This document shows positions 1 to 9,663 of a DNA stretch of 64,000 nucleotides, piece by piece. The position numbers and the translations under genes are program-made. The stretch lies in the NCBI RefSeq assembly GCF_024648825.1, contig NZ_JANBBE010000011.1, positions 1-64,000 on the forward strand. Direction: 5' to 3'. Origin of the DNA: Lentzea californiensis. Its GTDB lineage: Bacteria > Actinomycetota > Actinomycetes > Mycobacteriales > Pseudonocardiaceae. The notes under the pieces were generated by a model, which did no database searches, had not been told where the DNA came from, and saw only the letters and a program-made list of their open reading frames with translations. Each line of letters opens with the position of its first letter. The stretch's first letter is position 1.

Positions 1-230
1 TGCCGGTCGGGCAGCCCTGTGATGCCGTCGCGGGTGTGCCGTGCGATCCAGCGGCGCACGGTGACCGGCTCGTAGTGCAGCAGCTCGGCGATCTCGGGCG
101 CGCTCATTCCGGATGCGGACAGCAGGACGATGACGATTCGGGCGGCGACTCGGCATGGTCCGTGTAGCGCGGTGACCAGTTCGAGGTGCTGGGCAGGGGT
201 CAGATCGGCGTAGACATGCGCTGGGCGCAT
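1..230 (-). CDS. IS630-type transposase, N-terminal part (cut by window edge)
   Basis: Reading the minus strand from ATG at 230 gives 76 residues that run off the left edge. The segment EIAELLHYEPVTVRRWI followed by a basic HT..GI.GL.D stretch is a winged helix-turn-helix of the type found at the N-terminus of IS630/Tc1-like transposases and of stand-alone helix-turn-helix proteins derived from them. The DDE catalytic part would lie outside the window, so whether the element is intact cannot be judged. An imperfect inverted repeat lies just upstream (241-291), where an element end would be expected. Confidence 0.6.
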   Translation of the reverse strand, partial: MRPAHVYADLTPAQHLELVTALHGPCRVAARIVIVLLSASGMSAPEIAELLHYEPVTVRRWIARHTRDGITGLPDR

Positions 231-240
231 ACTGGTGAAG

Positions 241-291
241 GCCTCGTTGTGGTGGGTTCAGGTGTGGTAACCGAATCCAACACGACGAGGC
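241..291. repeat. imperfect inverted repeat beside the transposase fragment
   Basis: Positions 241-258 and 274-291 form an 18-bp inverted repeat with 15 matches (arm core GCCTCGT.GTG.TGG.TT). It sits between the transposase start and the aldo/keto reductase stop, so it may be part of the element end or a hairpin terminator for the reductase gene. No target-site duplication can be tested because the other end of the element is outside the window. Confidence 0.4.
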
Positions 292-352
292 TCTTCACGT
301 TCCCGGCAAGGTCAACTCCCGCGAGTTACAGACACAACTTCTGGCAACAGGC

Positions 353-1318
<966 letters not shown>

Positions 1319-1497
1319 GGTCAGCCCCTCAGGAAAACGATGATCACGGTCGGGTGATGGTGACGACAACCCGTTCAACATCAACGTAGTCCGGATCGCT
1401 GGATCGTGCCTCTGTTCGACACGTCCGTGGCTAGTGGGCCTGATTCTCTGACCAGCGGGTTTAGCGTCGTCATCCCGGGGTCTGAGAGGAAAGCGCC

Positions 1498-2388
1498 ATG
1501 ACGAGCATCGACCTGGTCGCGCCACCGCAGCACGTGCTGGAGCGCACCCGTTGCGCGGTCGGGACCTTGCTGCCGGCGGCGCTGGCGGAGCTTCCGGACG
1601 AAACACGCGAGGTGGTCGAGTTCGGCCTCGCACGGCAGGACTTCTCGACGGCCGCGCTCGTGCTGCTCTCCGCCGAGGCGTTCGGTGACGCCGACGCGAC
1701 CGGGGTCGCCCTCGCGCTGGAGTTCGCGCAACTGCACGAACGACTGCACGCGGACCTCATGATCCACGGGGGCGCGTGGGAGGCGTTCGGCGCGGACAGG
1801 GTCGTCTCGGCGGCGGATGCTCTGCTCTCGCTCGCCTTCGCACGGCTCACCAAGCCCTGGGTGATGATCGTCAACGTCGCACTGATGTCTGTTGTGGACG
1901 GTTACGTCCAGGAGATCGGCATGGACGAGGAGGACGACGTAGACCTGGCCCAGCACCTCGGTGTGGCGGCGGCGAAGCACAGCTCACTGCCGGCGGCGGC
2001 GTGCGAGCTCGGGGCGCTGGCCGCCGGCGCGAGCGCGAGCCAGGCCGGCCACCTCAGGCAGTTCGGGGACGACATCGGCCTGGCGCGCAAGCACGTCGAC
2101 GACGTCCTGGCCCTCCCCGACGCCCTCGCGCACGGCCGCCGCACGCTCCCGGTCGTGGCGGCGGCGAACTCCGGGATGAGCGTCGCCGGCGGGCGGAAGT
2201 GGTGCGAGCAGCAGGCCGGACTGCTGCTCGCCCGCGCCCTGAACCACCTGCGGCGGTGCGGTCCGGGGGCGCGGGCGGCGGCAGAGCTGACGGCGCTGGC
2301 CGAGGAGCTCACGACCGCCCGGTGCGTCCCGGCCCCGGCCGTGCCGGCTCAGCCGACGGGGCGCAGCACGACCTTGCCCGGTGCGTGA
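1498..2388 (+). CDS. degenerate isoprenyl diphosphate synthase-like protein
   Basis: A 296-aa all-alpha protein, ribosome site GAGAGG before ATG 1498. I recognise the prenyl-synthase fold by aligning it with the true polyprenyl synthase in this window (24031-25077): AALVLLSAEAFG with [28 protein letters not shown] with [23 protein letters not shown] with [24 protein letters not shown] with [16 protein letters not shown], and RRTLPVV with KKSLPVV. The first aspartate-rich motif (LLHDDVMD in the active enzyme) is replaced by RLHADLMI, so only one of its three aspartates remains; the second motif is partly kept. It is therefore probably inactive as a chain-elongating synthase or does something different. 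Its 3' end overlaps the convergent oxidoreductase gene by 40 bp. Family assignment is my inference; function unknown. Confidence 0.6.
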   Translation: MTSIDLVAPPQHVLERTRCAVGTLLPAALAELPDETREVVEFGLARQDFSTAALVLLSAEAFGDADATGVALALEFAQLHERLHADLMIHGGAWEAFGADRVVSAADALLSLAFARLTKPWVMIVNVALMSVVDGYVQEIGMDEEDDVDLAQHLGVAAAKHSSLPAAACELGALAAGASASQAGHLRQFGDDIGLARKHVDDVLALPDALAHGRRTLPVVAAANSGMSVAGGRKWCEQQAGLLLARALNHLRRCGPGARAAAELTALAEELTTARCVPAPAVPAQPTGRSTTLPGA

Positions 2389-3257
2389 CCGGTCGCGACG
2401 AGGTCCTGCGCCTCGGCCGCCTCGGCCAGCGGGAGACTCTTCGCGACTCGCACAGCGAGCTTGCCGTCCACCACGAGCTGGGCGTACTCGGTCAGCCTCG
2501 CGCCGAACGGCGCACCTCCGCCGGAGAACGTGACGCCGAACTCGGCGGCCTGGGGATCGGCGATCGTGACGATCCGCTCGGTGCCGCCGCGCAGTTCGAC
2601 CGACAGCGGCAGGTCACCCTGCCCGGCGGCGTCGTACACGGCGTCGACGCCCTGCGGTGCGGCGGCGCGAACCCGGTCGGCGAGCCCCTCGCCGTAGGCG
2701 ACCGGGGTGGCGCCGAGCGACCGCAGGTAGTCGTGGTTGGCGGGGGAGGCGGTGCCGATGACGGTGGCACCGCGGGCCACCGCGAGCTGTACGCCGACGG
2801 CGCCGACCACGCCCGCGGCCCCGTGGACGAGCAGCGTGTCGCCCTCGCCGACCTTCAGCTCGTCGAGCACGCGGACCGACGTCTCGACGGCCACGGGCAG
2901 TGCGGCGGCCGTGTCCCAGTCGAGGTCCGCGGGCTTGAGGGCGAAGTCGGAGGCCAGCGCGTACTCGGCGTAGGCGCCGGTGACGGTCCAGCCCAGGACC
3001 GCGTCGCCGACCGCGACGCCGGTGACGCCCTCGCCGACCTCGTCGACGATGCCGGCCGCCTCCAGGCCGGGGGTCGCCGGGAACGGGGGCGTCATCTGCG
3101 GTGGCATCCACCCGTTGCGGATCTTGTGGTCCAGCGGGTTGACCGCCGCGGCCACCACTTTCAACCGCACCTGTCCCGGACCGGCGTGCGGCTCCTCGAC
3201 CTCGTTCAGACTCAGCACTTCCGGGCCGCCGAACGCGGTGTAGGTGATCGCCTTCAT
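2349..3257 (-). CDS. NADP-dependent alcohol/quinone oxidoreductase (MDR, zinc-free)
   Basis: A 302-aa medium-chain dehydrogenase/reductase. The N-terminal GroES-like domain (AITYTAFGGPEVLSL, VNPLDHKIRNG) is followed by a Rossmann domain with the cofactor motif HGAAGVVGAVGVQLA and a short C-terminal end (ATGHAPGKVVLRP). The structural zinc cysteines of alcohol dehydrogenases are absent, as in quinone oxidoreductase-type enzymes. ATG 3257 is preceded by GGAG at 8 nt and begins at the conserved MKAI. A perfect 16-bp palindrome lies 26 bp upstream and probably controls the gene. The stop region overlaps the convergent gene at 1498-2388. Confidence 0.88.
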   Translation of the reverse strand: MKAITYTAFGGPEVLSLNEVEEPHAGPGQVRLKVVAAAVNPLDHKIRNGWMPPQMTPPFPATPGLEAAGIVDEVGEGVTGVAVGDAVLGWTVTGAYAEYALASDFALKPADLDWDTAAALPVAVETSVRVLDELKVGEGDTLLVHGAAGVVGAVGVQLAVARGATVIGTASPANHDYLRSLGATPVAYGEGLADRVRAAAPQGVDAVYDAAGQGDLPLSVELRGGTERIVTIADPQAAEFGVTFSGGGAPFGARLTEYAQLVVDGKLAVRVAKSLPLAEAAEAQDLVATGHAPGKVVLRPVG

Positions 3258-3282
3258 CTCTGACTCCAGGTGCTCGTCGTTT

Positions 3283-3298
3283 GGTTGACATGTCAACC
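3283..3298. promoter_or_regulatory. 16-bp perfect palindrome, operator candidate
   Basis: GGTTGACATGTCAACC is a perfect dyad centred 33 bp upstream of the oxidoreductase start at 3257. TTGACATGTCAA-type sites are common for winged-helix repressors of the MarR/HxlR kind. No regulator gene of that kind is adjacent, so the protein that binds it is unknown. Confidence 0.55.
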
Positions 3299-3397
3299 CT
3301 AGCGACGGCGATGCCCTGCCCGCCCCCGCACTTCGGCTAGTCCCACCTAGCCGAAAGACCAGCCGGGTGCACGTCTGGTCGGACTACGCTGGTCACC

Positions 3398-4642
3398 ATG
3401 GACCTGCTGGCCGCCGCCGACGTGATCCGGGCACCGCTGTGCGAGACGCTGCCGCGGCTGTCGGCGGCGATCGCCGGCGCCATTCCGCACCACGCCGTGG
3501 TCGAGCTGTCCAACTGCTCGTTCGCGCCGTTCAAGCTCCGCGGCGAGACGCCGGTGACGATCACCGACATCGCCGCGTTGCGTCCCCTGCTGCCGAGCCG
3601 GGGTGCCTGGCAGGGGCGCGCGGCCATGGCCGGGGCCGAGGTGCCGGTCGTCGTGCTGGTGAGCGACGTGTCCGTACCGGGCGCACTGCTGGTGCTCCTG
3701 CGCGCCGACGACACCCCCGTGACCGACGAGGTGCTGGCACCCGCCGTCGCGTTGTGGGACGTGGTGACCGCGCACATGGAGGGCCTGCGCAACGAGGCGG
3801 TGCCCGCGACGCTGGCCGTGTCCCGGGCGGCCGCGGCGGCGCGTGCCGTCGCCATCTCCGACCTCGGCGACGCGTACGGCGCTTCACTGACCGCGCTGCT
3901 AGGCGTGCTGCGCGACCCCGGCGTGGACGACGCCGTCGCCCGCTCGCGGTCCGTCGACCTCGCCGTCACCGCGCTGGTCGAGCTGCGGTCGCGGGCCGAC
4001 CTGGACCGGGCGCAGACCGAGGAACGGGCGGGGGAGGCCTTCGAACGGCTCGCCGAGTCGTTGCGCCGCGTGCTGCGCGGCCGCGACGTGCGCCTGGACC
4101 TGGGCACGCCCGGCGCGGAGGAGGGTGCCGACCGGATCGTGCCGACCGAGATCTCCGCCACGGCCGCCGCGGTGGTCAGGTCGGCCGTGCACGCCATGCT
4201 GGACGACCAGGGCGGCGTCGGCCGCGTCCACATCGGCTGGAAGATCGTCGGCGCCGTGCTGAGGGCGACCGTGCGCGACGACGGCCCCGGCACCCTGTCC
4301 TGCGGCAGCCTCGACCGGCGCCGGGTACCGGAACGCCTCGGGCCGCTCGGCGGGAAGGTCGAGGTCGACGCGGTGCCCGGCTGGGGCGCCACCGTGACGA
4401 TCGAGGTGCCGCTCGGGCCGCCGGAGAGCCCGCGCGAGGACCCGCTGACCGTGCTGGGCGCGCGGGAGTTGGAGGTGCTCGGCCGTCTCGCCCGTGGCCG
4501 CCGCAACCGCGACATCGCCGGTGAGCTGCACATCAGCGAGTCCACGGTGAAGTTCCACGTGGCGAAGATCCTGGAGAAGCTCGGCGTCGGCTCACGCGGC
4601 GAGGCCGCAGCGCTAGCGCACGAGTGGGGCGCCGCGCGTTAG
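3398..4642 (+). CDS. LuxR-type regulator with an ATPase-like (HATPase_c) middle domain
   Basis: A 414-aa protein. Residues about 1-130 form an unassigned, possibly sensory, alpha/beta region. Residues about 140-345 look like a histidine-kinase-derived module: helical stretch, then VRDDGPG (G1-like box) and LGPLGGKVEVDAVPGWGATVTIEVPLG, the usual end of an HATPase_c domain. The N-box is degenerate (RSAVHAML instead of NA..HA). Residues about 350-414 are a LuxR/NarL DNA-binding domain (LGARELEVLGRLARG, NRDIAGELHISESTVKFHVAKILEKLGV). It thus joins a kinase-like ATPase fold directly to a DNA-binding domain with no receiver. TACGCT 7 nt before ATG suggests a leaderless mRNA. It overlaps the convergent DUF1801 gene by 4 bp. 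Target genes are unknown. Confidence 0.75.
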   Translation: MDLLAAADVIRAPLCETLPRLSAAIAGAIPHHAVVELSNCSFAPFKLRGETPVTITDIAALRPLLPSRGAWQGRAAMAGAEVPVVVLVSDVSVPGALLVLLRADDTPVTDEVLAPAVALWDVVTAHMEGLRNEAVPATLAVSRAAAAARAVAISDLGDAYGASLTALLGVLRDPGVDDAVARSRSVDLAVTALVELRSRADLDRAQTEERAGEAFERLAESLRRVLRGRDVRLDLGTPGAEEGADRIVPTEISATAAAVVRSAVHAMLDDQGGVGRVHIGWKIVGAVLRATVRDDGPGTLSCGSLDRRRVPERLGPLGGKVEVDAVPGWGATVTIEVPLGPPESPREDPLTVLGARELEVLGRLARGRRNRDIAGELHISESTVKFHVAKILEKLGVGSRGEAAALAHEWGAAR

Positions 4643-4980
4643 CCGATCTCGCCCATCCGCTGCCGCACGAGGTCGCGGACCACGTCGTCGGGCAGCGGCG
4701 CGTCCGGGGTGAACCGCACGGTGCCCTTGGAGAGCGAGAACCCGGCCAGCCGGTCGCGCACCACGTCCACGGCCGCGGGGCTGAACGGGAACACGGCCAG
4801 GTGGTCCTTCGCCGCCTTGAACCCGAGCAGAGGCTTGCCCTTGAGCCTCAGCGCGGCCATTCCGTAGCTCAGGCCCTGCTCGGCTGCCGGCGCCAGTTCC
4901 TCGGCCAGTGCGCGGATGTGGGCGAACGCGTCGCGCGCCGGGGCGTCGAGGCTCGCGAAGTAGTCGTCGACGTCGGCCAT
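4639..4980 (-). CDS. DUF1801 / iron-chaperone-like (YdhG-type) small protein
   Basis: A 113-aa cytoplasmic protein of the DUF1801 group. Recognisable parts are VDDYFASLDAPARDAFAHIR at the start, LSYGMAALRLKGKPLLGFKAAKDHLAVFPFS in the middle and LSKGTVRF..DAPLPDDVVRDLV at the end. Some relatives are described as iron chaperones, but that role is not established for this branch. TAGCGT lies 6 nt before the ATG at 4980, implying leaderless transcription, and the start is divergent from icmF. Confidence 0.85.
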   Translation of the reverse strand: MADVDDYFASLDAPARDAFAHIRALAEELAPAAEQGLSYGMAALRLKGKPLLGFKAAKDHLAVFPFSPAAVDVVRDRLAGFSLSKGTVRFTPDAPLPDDVVRDLVRQRMGEIG

Positions 4981-5116
4981 GGCGGCACGCTACTCGCGCG
5001 AAGTGCTCCGCGAGCGAACCTGTGGCACCTGGCGGGACCATGTCTTTTCCTTCTCGATACAGAGACCTGGACCACCCTCGGTTGCACGTCCGATAGTAGG
5101 AAGTCAAACTATTCTC

Positions 5117-8100
5117 ATGGCGACCACTCTGCACAAGCCGGCGAACCCGGTGCGCTTTGTGACCGCGTCCAGCCTGTTCGACGGCCACGACGCGGCTATC
5201 AACATCATGCGGAGGATCCTGCAGTCGCAGGGTGCGGAGGTCATCCACCTCGGCCACAACAGGTCGGTGTCGGAGGTCGTCGACGCGGCGATCCAGGAGG
5301 ACGTCCAGGGCATCGCCATCAGCGCGTACCAGGGCGGGCACGTCGAGTACTTCTCGTACCTGGTCGAGCTGCTCAACGAGCGCGGCGCCGGGCACATCCG
5401 GGTCTACGGCGGCGGTGGCGGCGTGATCGTCCCCGAGGAGATCGAGCTGCTGCACTCGCGCGGGGTCGCGCGGATCTTCTCGCCGCAGGACGGGCAGACG
5501 CTCGGCCTCGCCCGGATGATCAACCTGATGATCGAGGAGTGCGACCACGCGCTGACGGAGCCGTTCAGCCACGACGCGCTGCTGACGGGGGCGGACGAGG
5601 CCCTGGCGCGCGCGATCACGCACATCGAGGCCGGCACCGCGGAGCCCCTGGAGACCACGCGCAAGGTGCCGGTCCTCGGCATCACCGGTACCGGTGGCTC
5701 GGGCAAGTCGTCGCTCACCGACGAGCTGGTCCGCCGTTTCCGGCTCGACCAGCAGGACAAGCTGCGCATCGCCGTGCTCGCCGTCGACCCGACGCGCCGG
5801 CGTGGTGGTGGCGCGCTGCTCGGCGACCGCATCCGGATGAACTGCCTAGACGGCGACCGCGTGTTCTTCCGTTCGCTGGCCACGCGCCGTGCGGGCAGCG
5901 AGATCCCGGACGGCCTGGAGCAGGCCATCGTGGCGTGCAAGGCGTCCGGTGCCGATCTGGTCATCGTCGAGACGCCCGGTATCGGTCAGGGTGACGCGGC
6001 CATCGTGCCGTTCGTCGACTTCTCGCTGTACGTGATGACGCCGGAGTTCGGTGCCGCGTCACAGCTCGAGAAGATCGACATGCTCGACTACGCGGACGCC
6101 GTGGCGATCAACAAGTTCGAGCGCCGTGGTGCCGAGGACGCGCGCAGGGACGTCGCACGGCAGATGGTGCGCAACCGCGAGGCGTTCGGCGTCAAGTGGG
6201 AGGACATGCCGGTCTACGGCACGTCCGCCGCGACGTTCAACGACGACGGCGTGACGGCGCTCTACCAGTTCCTGCGCGACGGCCTGGTCGAACACGGCCT
6301 GCACGCCGAAGAGGGCGCCCTCGCCCCCGTCGCCGGCAAGACGTCCACGAGCGCCTCCACGGTCGTGCCCGCCGCCCGTGCCCGCTACCTGTCCGACATC
6401 TCGGACACCGTGCGCGGCTACCACCGCAGGACCGACGCGCAGGTCGCGGCAGTCCGCAGGCACCTCCAGCTCTCCGGTGCGCAGAAGGCGTTGGAGGCGG
6501 CGGGCAAGGGCGTCGCGGACATCGCGGAGCTGGCCTCCGAGGCCGAGCGCGAGGTCGACCGCGAGACGGCGGACCTGCTGCGGGCGTGGCCGGCGACCGT
6601 CGAGCAGTACTCCGGTGACGAGCTCGTGTTCAAGGTGCGGGACAAGGAGATCCGCACGTCGTTGACGCGCGAGACGTTGTCCGGCAACCAGGTCCGCCGG
6701 GTCAGCCTGCCCCGCTACGACGACGAGGGCTCGCTGCTGCGGTTCCTGCGCAAGGAGAACCTGCCGGGCTTCTTCCCCTACACCGCCGGGGTCTTCCCGT
6801 TCAAGCGCGAGGGCGAGGACCCGGCGCGCATGTTCGCGGGGGAGGGCGACGCGTTCCGCACGAACCGCCGCTTCAAGTACCTGTCGAAGGGCAACCCGGC
6901 CACGCGCCTGTCGACGGCGTTCGACTCGGTGACGCTCTACGGCCGCGACCCCGACACCCCGCCGGACGTCTACGGCAAGATCGGCACCTCCGGCGTCTCG
7001 ATCGCGTCGCTGGACGACATGAAGGCCCTGTACGACGGCTTCGACCTCGTCGCGCCGACGACGTCGGTGTCGATGACGATCAACGGCCCGGCGCCGACGA
7101 TCCTCGCGTACTTCCTGAACACCGTGATCGACCAGGAGGTCGGGAAGTTCAGGGACGCGGAAGGCCGTGAGCCGGACGCAGAGGAGTACGAGAAGGTCAG
7201 GGCCTACGCGCTGGCCAACGTCCGCGGCACCGTTCAGGCCGACATCCTCAAGGAGGACCAGGGCCAGAACACCTGCATCTTCTCCACGGAGTTCTCGCTG
7301 CGCATGATGGCGGACATCCAGGAGTGGTTCATCCAGCAGCAGGTCCGGAACTTCTACTCCGTGTCGATCTCGGGCTACCACATCGCCGAGGCCGGGGCGA
7401 ACCCCATCAGCCAGCTCGCCTTCACGTTGGCCAACGGCTTCACCTACGTCGAGTCGTACCTCGCCCGCGGCATGAACATCGACGACTTCGCGCCGAACCT
7501 GTCGTTCTTCTTCTCCAACGGCATGGACGCCGAGTACAGCGTCATCGGCCGCGTGGCACGCCGCATCTGGGCCGTGGCCATGCGCGACCGCTACGGCGCC
7601 GCGGAGCGTTCGCAGAAGTTCAAGTACCACGTGCAGACGTCGGGCCGTTCGCTGCACGCGCAGGAGATGGACTTCAACGACATCCGCACGACGCTGCAGG
7701 CCCTCTGCGCGCTGTACGACAACTGCAACTCCCTGCACACCAACGCCTACGACGAGGCGATCACCACTCCAACGGAGTCGTCCGTCCGCCGCGCGATGGC
7801 CATCCAAATGATCATCAACAAGGAGTGGGGCCTCTCCGCCAACGAGAATCCGCTGCAGGGCTCGTTCGTCATCGACGAGCTGACCGACCTCGTCGAAGAG
7901 GCCGTGCTGATGGAGTTCGACCGCATCTCCGAACGCGGCGGCGTGCTCGGCGCGATGGAGACCGGCTACCAGCGCGGCCGCATCCAGGACGAGTCGATGC
8001 TCTACGAACAGCGCAAGCACGACGGCTCGCTGCCGTTGATCGGCGTCAACACCTTCCTGCCCGAGGACGGCACGCGCGAGGTCGTGAAGATCGAGCTCGC

Positions 8101-8323
8101 GCGCGCCACCGAGGAGGAGAAGGAGTCGCAGGTCGAGCGCACCCGCGCCTACCAGGCCGCGCACCGCGACGAGGCCCAGAAGGCGCTGGCCCGCCTGCGC
8201 GAGGTGGCGCAGACGAACGAGAACGTGTTCGCGGTGCTGATGGACGCGGCCCGCGTGTGCACGCTCGGCCAGATCACCGAGGCGTTCTTCGAGGTGGGCG
8301 GGCAGTACCGCCGCAACATCTGA
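5117..8323 (+). CDS. icmF: fused isobutyryl-CoA mutase IcmF
   Basis: A 1068-aa adenosylcobalamin-dependent acyl-CoA mutase fused to its G-protein chaperone; it interconverts isobutyryl-CoA and n-butyryl-CoA. Order of domains: B12-binding domain with the base-off motif FDGHDAAINI (His24) and GH..SV.EVV; MeaI-like GTPase with P-loop GTGGSGKSS and downstream VETPGIGQGD and NKFERRG; then the catalytic TIM barrel (LPGFFPYTAGVFPFKREGEDPARMF, TSVSMTINGPAP, VQTSGRSLHAQEMDFNDIRTT). This order and length match the IcmF family. ATG 5117 starts directly at the B12 domain, with AGGAAG about 15 nt upstream. It is transcribed alone and ends at a 26-bp perfect stem-loop. Confidence 0.96.
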   Translation: MATTLHKPANPVRFVTASSLFDGHDAAINIMRRILQSQGAEVIHLGHNRSVSEVVDAAIQEDVQGIAISAYQGGHVEYFSYLVELLNERGAGHIRVYGGGGGVIVPEEIELLHSRGVARIFSPQDGQTLGLARMINLMIEECDHALTEPFSHDALLTGADEALARAITHIEAGTAEPLETTRKVPVLGITGTGGSGKSSLTDELVRRFRLDQQDKLRIAVLAVDPTRRRGGGALLGDRIRMNCLDGDRVFFRSLATRRAGSEIPDGLEQAIVACKASGADLVIVETPGIGQGDAAIVPFVDFSLYVMTPEFGAASQLEKIDMLDYADAVAINKFERRGAEDARRDVARQMVRNREAFGVKWEDMPVYGTSAATFNDDGVTALYQFLRDGLVEHGLHAEEGALAPVAGKTSTSASTVVPAARARYLSDISDTVRGYHRRTDAQVAAVRRHLQLSGAQKALEAAGKGVADIAELASEAEREVDRETADLLRAWPATVEQYSGDELVFKVRDKEIRTSLTRETLSGNQVRRVSLPRYDDEGSLLRFLRKENLPGFFPYTAGVFPFKREGEDPARMFAGEGDAFRTNRRFKYLSKGNPATRLSTAFDSVTLYGRDPDTPPDVYGKIGTSGVSIASLDDMKALYDGFDLVAPTTSVSMTINGPAPTILAYFLNTVIDQEVGKFRDAEGREPDAEEYEKVRAYALANVRGTVQADILKEDQGQNTCIFSTEFSLRMMADIQEWFIQQQVRNFYSVSISGYHIAEAGANPISQLAFTLANGFTYVESYLARGMNIDDFAPNLSFFFSNGMDAEYSVIGRVARRIWAVAMRDRYGAAERSQKFKYHVQTSGRSLHAQEMDFNDIRTTLQALCALYDNCNSLHTNAYDEAITTPTESSVRRAMAIQMIINKEWGLSANENPLQGSFVIDELTDLVEEAVLMEFDRISERGGVLGAMETGYQRGRIQDESMLYEQRKHDGSLPLIGVNTFLPEDGTREVVKIELARATEEEKESQVERTRAYQAAHRDEAQKALARLREVAQTNENVFAVLMDAARVCTLGQITEAFFEVGGQYRRNI

Positions 8324-8378
8324 ACGCCCCAGCGGAACGACCCGGTGGCGGACAAGCCCGACACGTGTTTTGTGGTGA

Positions 8379-8433
8379 CCGCACGCGGGGACCTTTCGTG
8401 CGGTCAGACCGCACGAAAGGTCCCCGCGTGCGG
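8379..8433. terminator. 26-bp perfect stem-loop between icmF and the MOSC gene
   Basis: Arms 8379-8404 and 8408-8433 are perfectly complementary with a 3-nt loop (CAG). It lies between two convergent genes, so it can end transcription from both sides. The arm contains CACGCGGGGACCTTTCGT, shared with stem-loops at 13955 and 20173. Confidence 0.85.
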
Positions 8434-8507
8434 CTGGAGACTTGAGCCGTGCTCGCTCAAGTGTGGGTCGGCCGTCGTCTCGGGGAAGACCTTCCCGGGT
8501 CAAGTGG

Positions 8508-9188
8508 TCAGACCGCGTAGGGCCGGCCGACGATCCACCCGCCGATGTGTGCGGGGAGCTCGTCGGTCGGCACCAGCTCCACCGCGTCGCCGACGTTGAC
8601 CACGCCCGGCTGGACCACCCAGCTGTCCAGGCACAGCACACCACCGAACTCGTGCCGGATGCGCCGGTGCACGTCGAGGTCCTGAGCGCCGGTGTCCGGG
8701 TCGATCGTCGTGACCACGCACCGGGCGCGCTTCTTGTACATCCCGATCACCACGTCGCCGACGACCAGCGCGTGTCCCGGCCAGCCGTCCTCCTCGCCGG
8801 CCTCGACGTCGCCGATGAGGATGTTGGGCCGCAGCCGCCGCACGTCGACTCCCGCGGCCTCGACCTGGCCGTCCGTGGCCACCAGGACGTTCAGCACGTC
8901 GAAGCGCTCCGGACCGGTGTAGCGGGTCAGCCTGCCGCCGAACGGCAGCACCCGCTCGTGGGCCTGCCAGCTGTCCCAGGGATGTCCGTCCACCAGCGGG
9001 CCGTCCGGGCCGGTGGTCGCGGGGATCGTGAGCAGGCCGTACCGGGTCCGTCCGGTGAGCACGCCGCGCGGGCCCCGCACGTGCACCAGCCGGTCGCCCT
9101 CGACGCCGTCCGGGGTGAACGTGGCCTGCTGGAGTTCTTCGCCGCCCAGTGACTTCACCGGGAACCGCCACAACGCCTTGACGTGCAT
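8508..9188 (-). CDS. MOSC domain protein
   Basis: A 226-aa protein with an N-terminal MOSC beta-barrel part (ALWRFPVKSLGGEELQQATFTPDGVEGDR) and a C-terminal MOSC core (LRPNILIGDVEAGEEDGW, MYKKRARCVVTTIDPDTG). The CVVTTID segment holds the conserved cysteine region of MOSC proteins, a family linked to molybdenum-cofactor sulfur chemistry and oxygen-atom transfer; the substrate here is unknown. GGAG is 8 nt before ATG 9188. It lies 5 nt downstream of the NTF2-like gene and is probably co-transcribed with it. Confidence 0.88.
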   Translation of the reverse strand: MHVKALWRFPVKSLGGEELQQATFTPDGVEGDRLVHVRGPRGVLTGRTRYGLLTIPATTGPDGPLVDGHPWDSWQAHERVLPFGGRLTRYTGPERFDVLNVLVATDGQVEAAGVDVRRLRPNILIGDVEAGEEDGWPGHALVVGDVVIGMYKKRARCVVTTIDPDTGAQDLDVHRRIRHEFGGVLCLDSWVVQPGVVNVGDAVELVPTDELPAHIGGWIVGRPYAV

Positions 9189-9193
9189 GGTTC

Positions 9194-9628
9194 TCACTCC
9201 GCCGGGATCTCGTAGGTCGAGCCGGGGTCGACGCGGCGCTCGGCTTCGGCGATCTTCACGTCGTTGATGCTCGCCTCGCGCCTGCGCATCAGGCCGGACT
9301 CGGCGAACTCCCAGTTCTCGTTGCCGTAGCTGCGCCACCACTGGCCCTCGTCGTCGTGCCACTCGTACTGGAAGCGCACGGCGATGCGGTCGTCGCCGAA
9401 CGCCCACAGTGACTTGCGCAGGACGTACTCGTGCTCGCGCTCCCACTTCTTCGTCAGGAACGCGACGATCTCGCCGGTGCCGTGGACGAACTCGGATCTG
9501 TTGCGCCACACCGAATCCGGTGTGTACGCGCCGGCCACACGAACCGGATCCTTGGTGTTCCAGGCGTCCTGGGCCGCCTGCACCTTGAGGCGGGCGGTCT
9601 CGGCGTCGAACGGGGGCACGAGTGTCAC
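9194..9628 (-). CDS. NTF2-like (DUF1348) nuclear-transport-factor-2-fold protein
   Basis: A 144-aa protein of the DUF1348 branch of the NTF2-like superfamily. Typical parts are [42 protein letters not shown] and [27 protein letters not shown]. The fold is a cone with a hydrophobic pocket used by diverse enzymes and binding proteins; no activity can be assigned. GTG 9628 was chosen because GGAAGG precedes it by 6 nt. It is divergent from the CGNR regulator and probably controlled by it through the GTTAGA dyad at 9664-9682. Confidence 0.82.
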   Translation of the reverse strand: MTLVPPFDAETARLKVQAAQDAWNTKDPVRVAGAYTPDSVWRNRSEFVHGTGEIVAFLTKKWEREHEYVLRKSLWAFGDDRIAVRFQYEWHDDEGQWWRSYGNENWEFAESGLMRRREASINDVKIAEAERRVDPGSTYEIPAE

Positions 9629-9663
9629 GACGATCCTTCCAACGGTTGGGCGATGCTGCAAAC

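Noticed and set aside
5000-5116. Possible cobalamin riboswitch before the B12-dependent mutase icmF
   Set aside because: Only about 135 bp separate the divergent starts, and no B12-box-like sequence or extended pairing was seen.
6059-8644. 861-codon open frame on the minus strand opposite icmF
   Set aside because: It mirrors the codon structure of the well-supported icmF gene; the protein is Arg/Val/His-rich without any recognisable domain, and such antisense frames are expected at this GC content.
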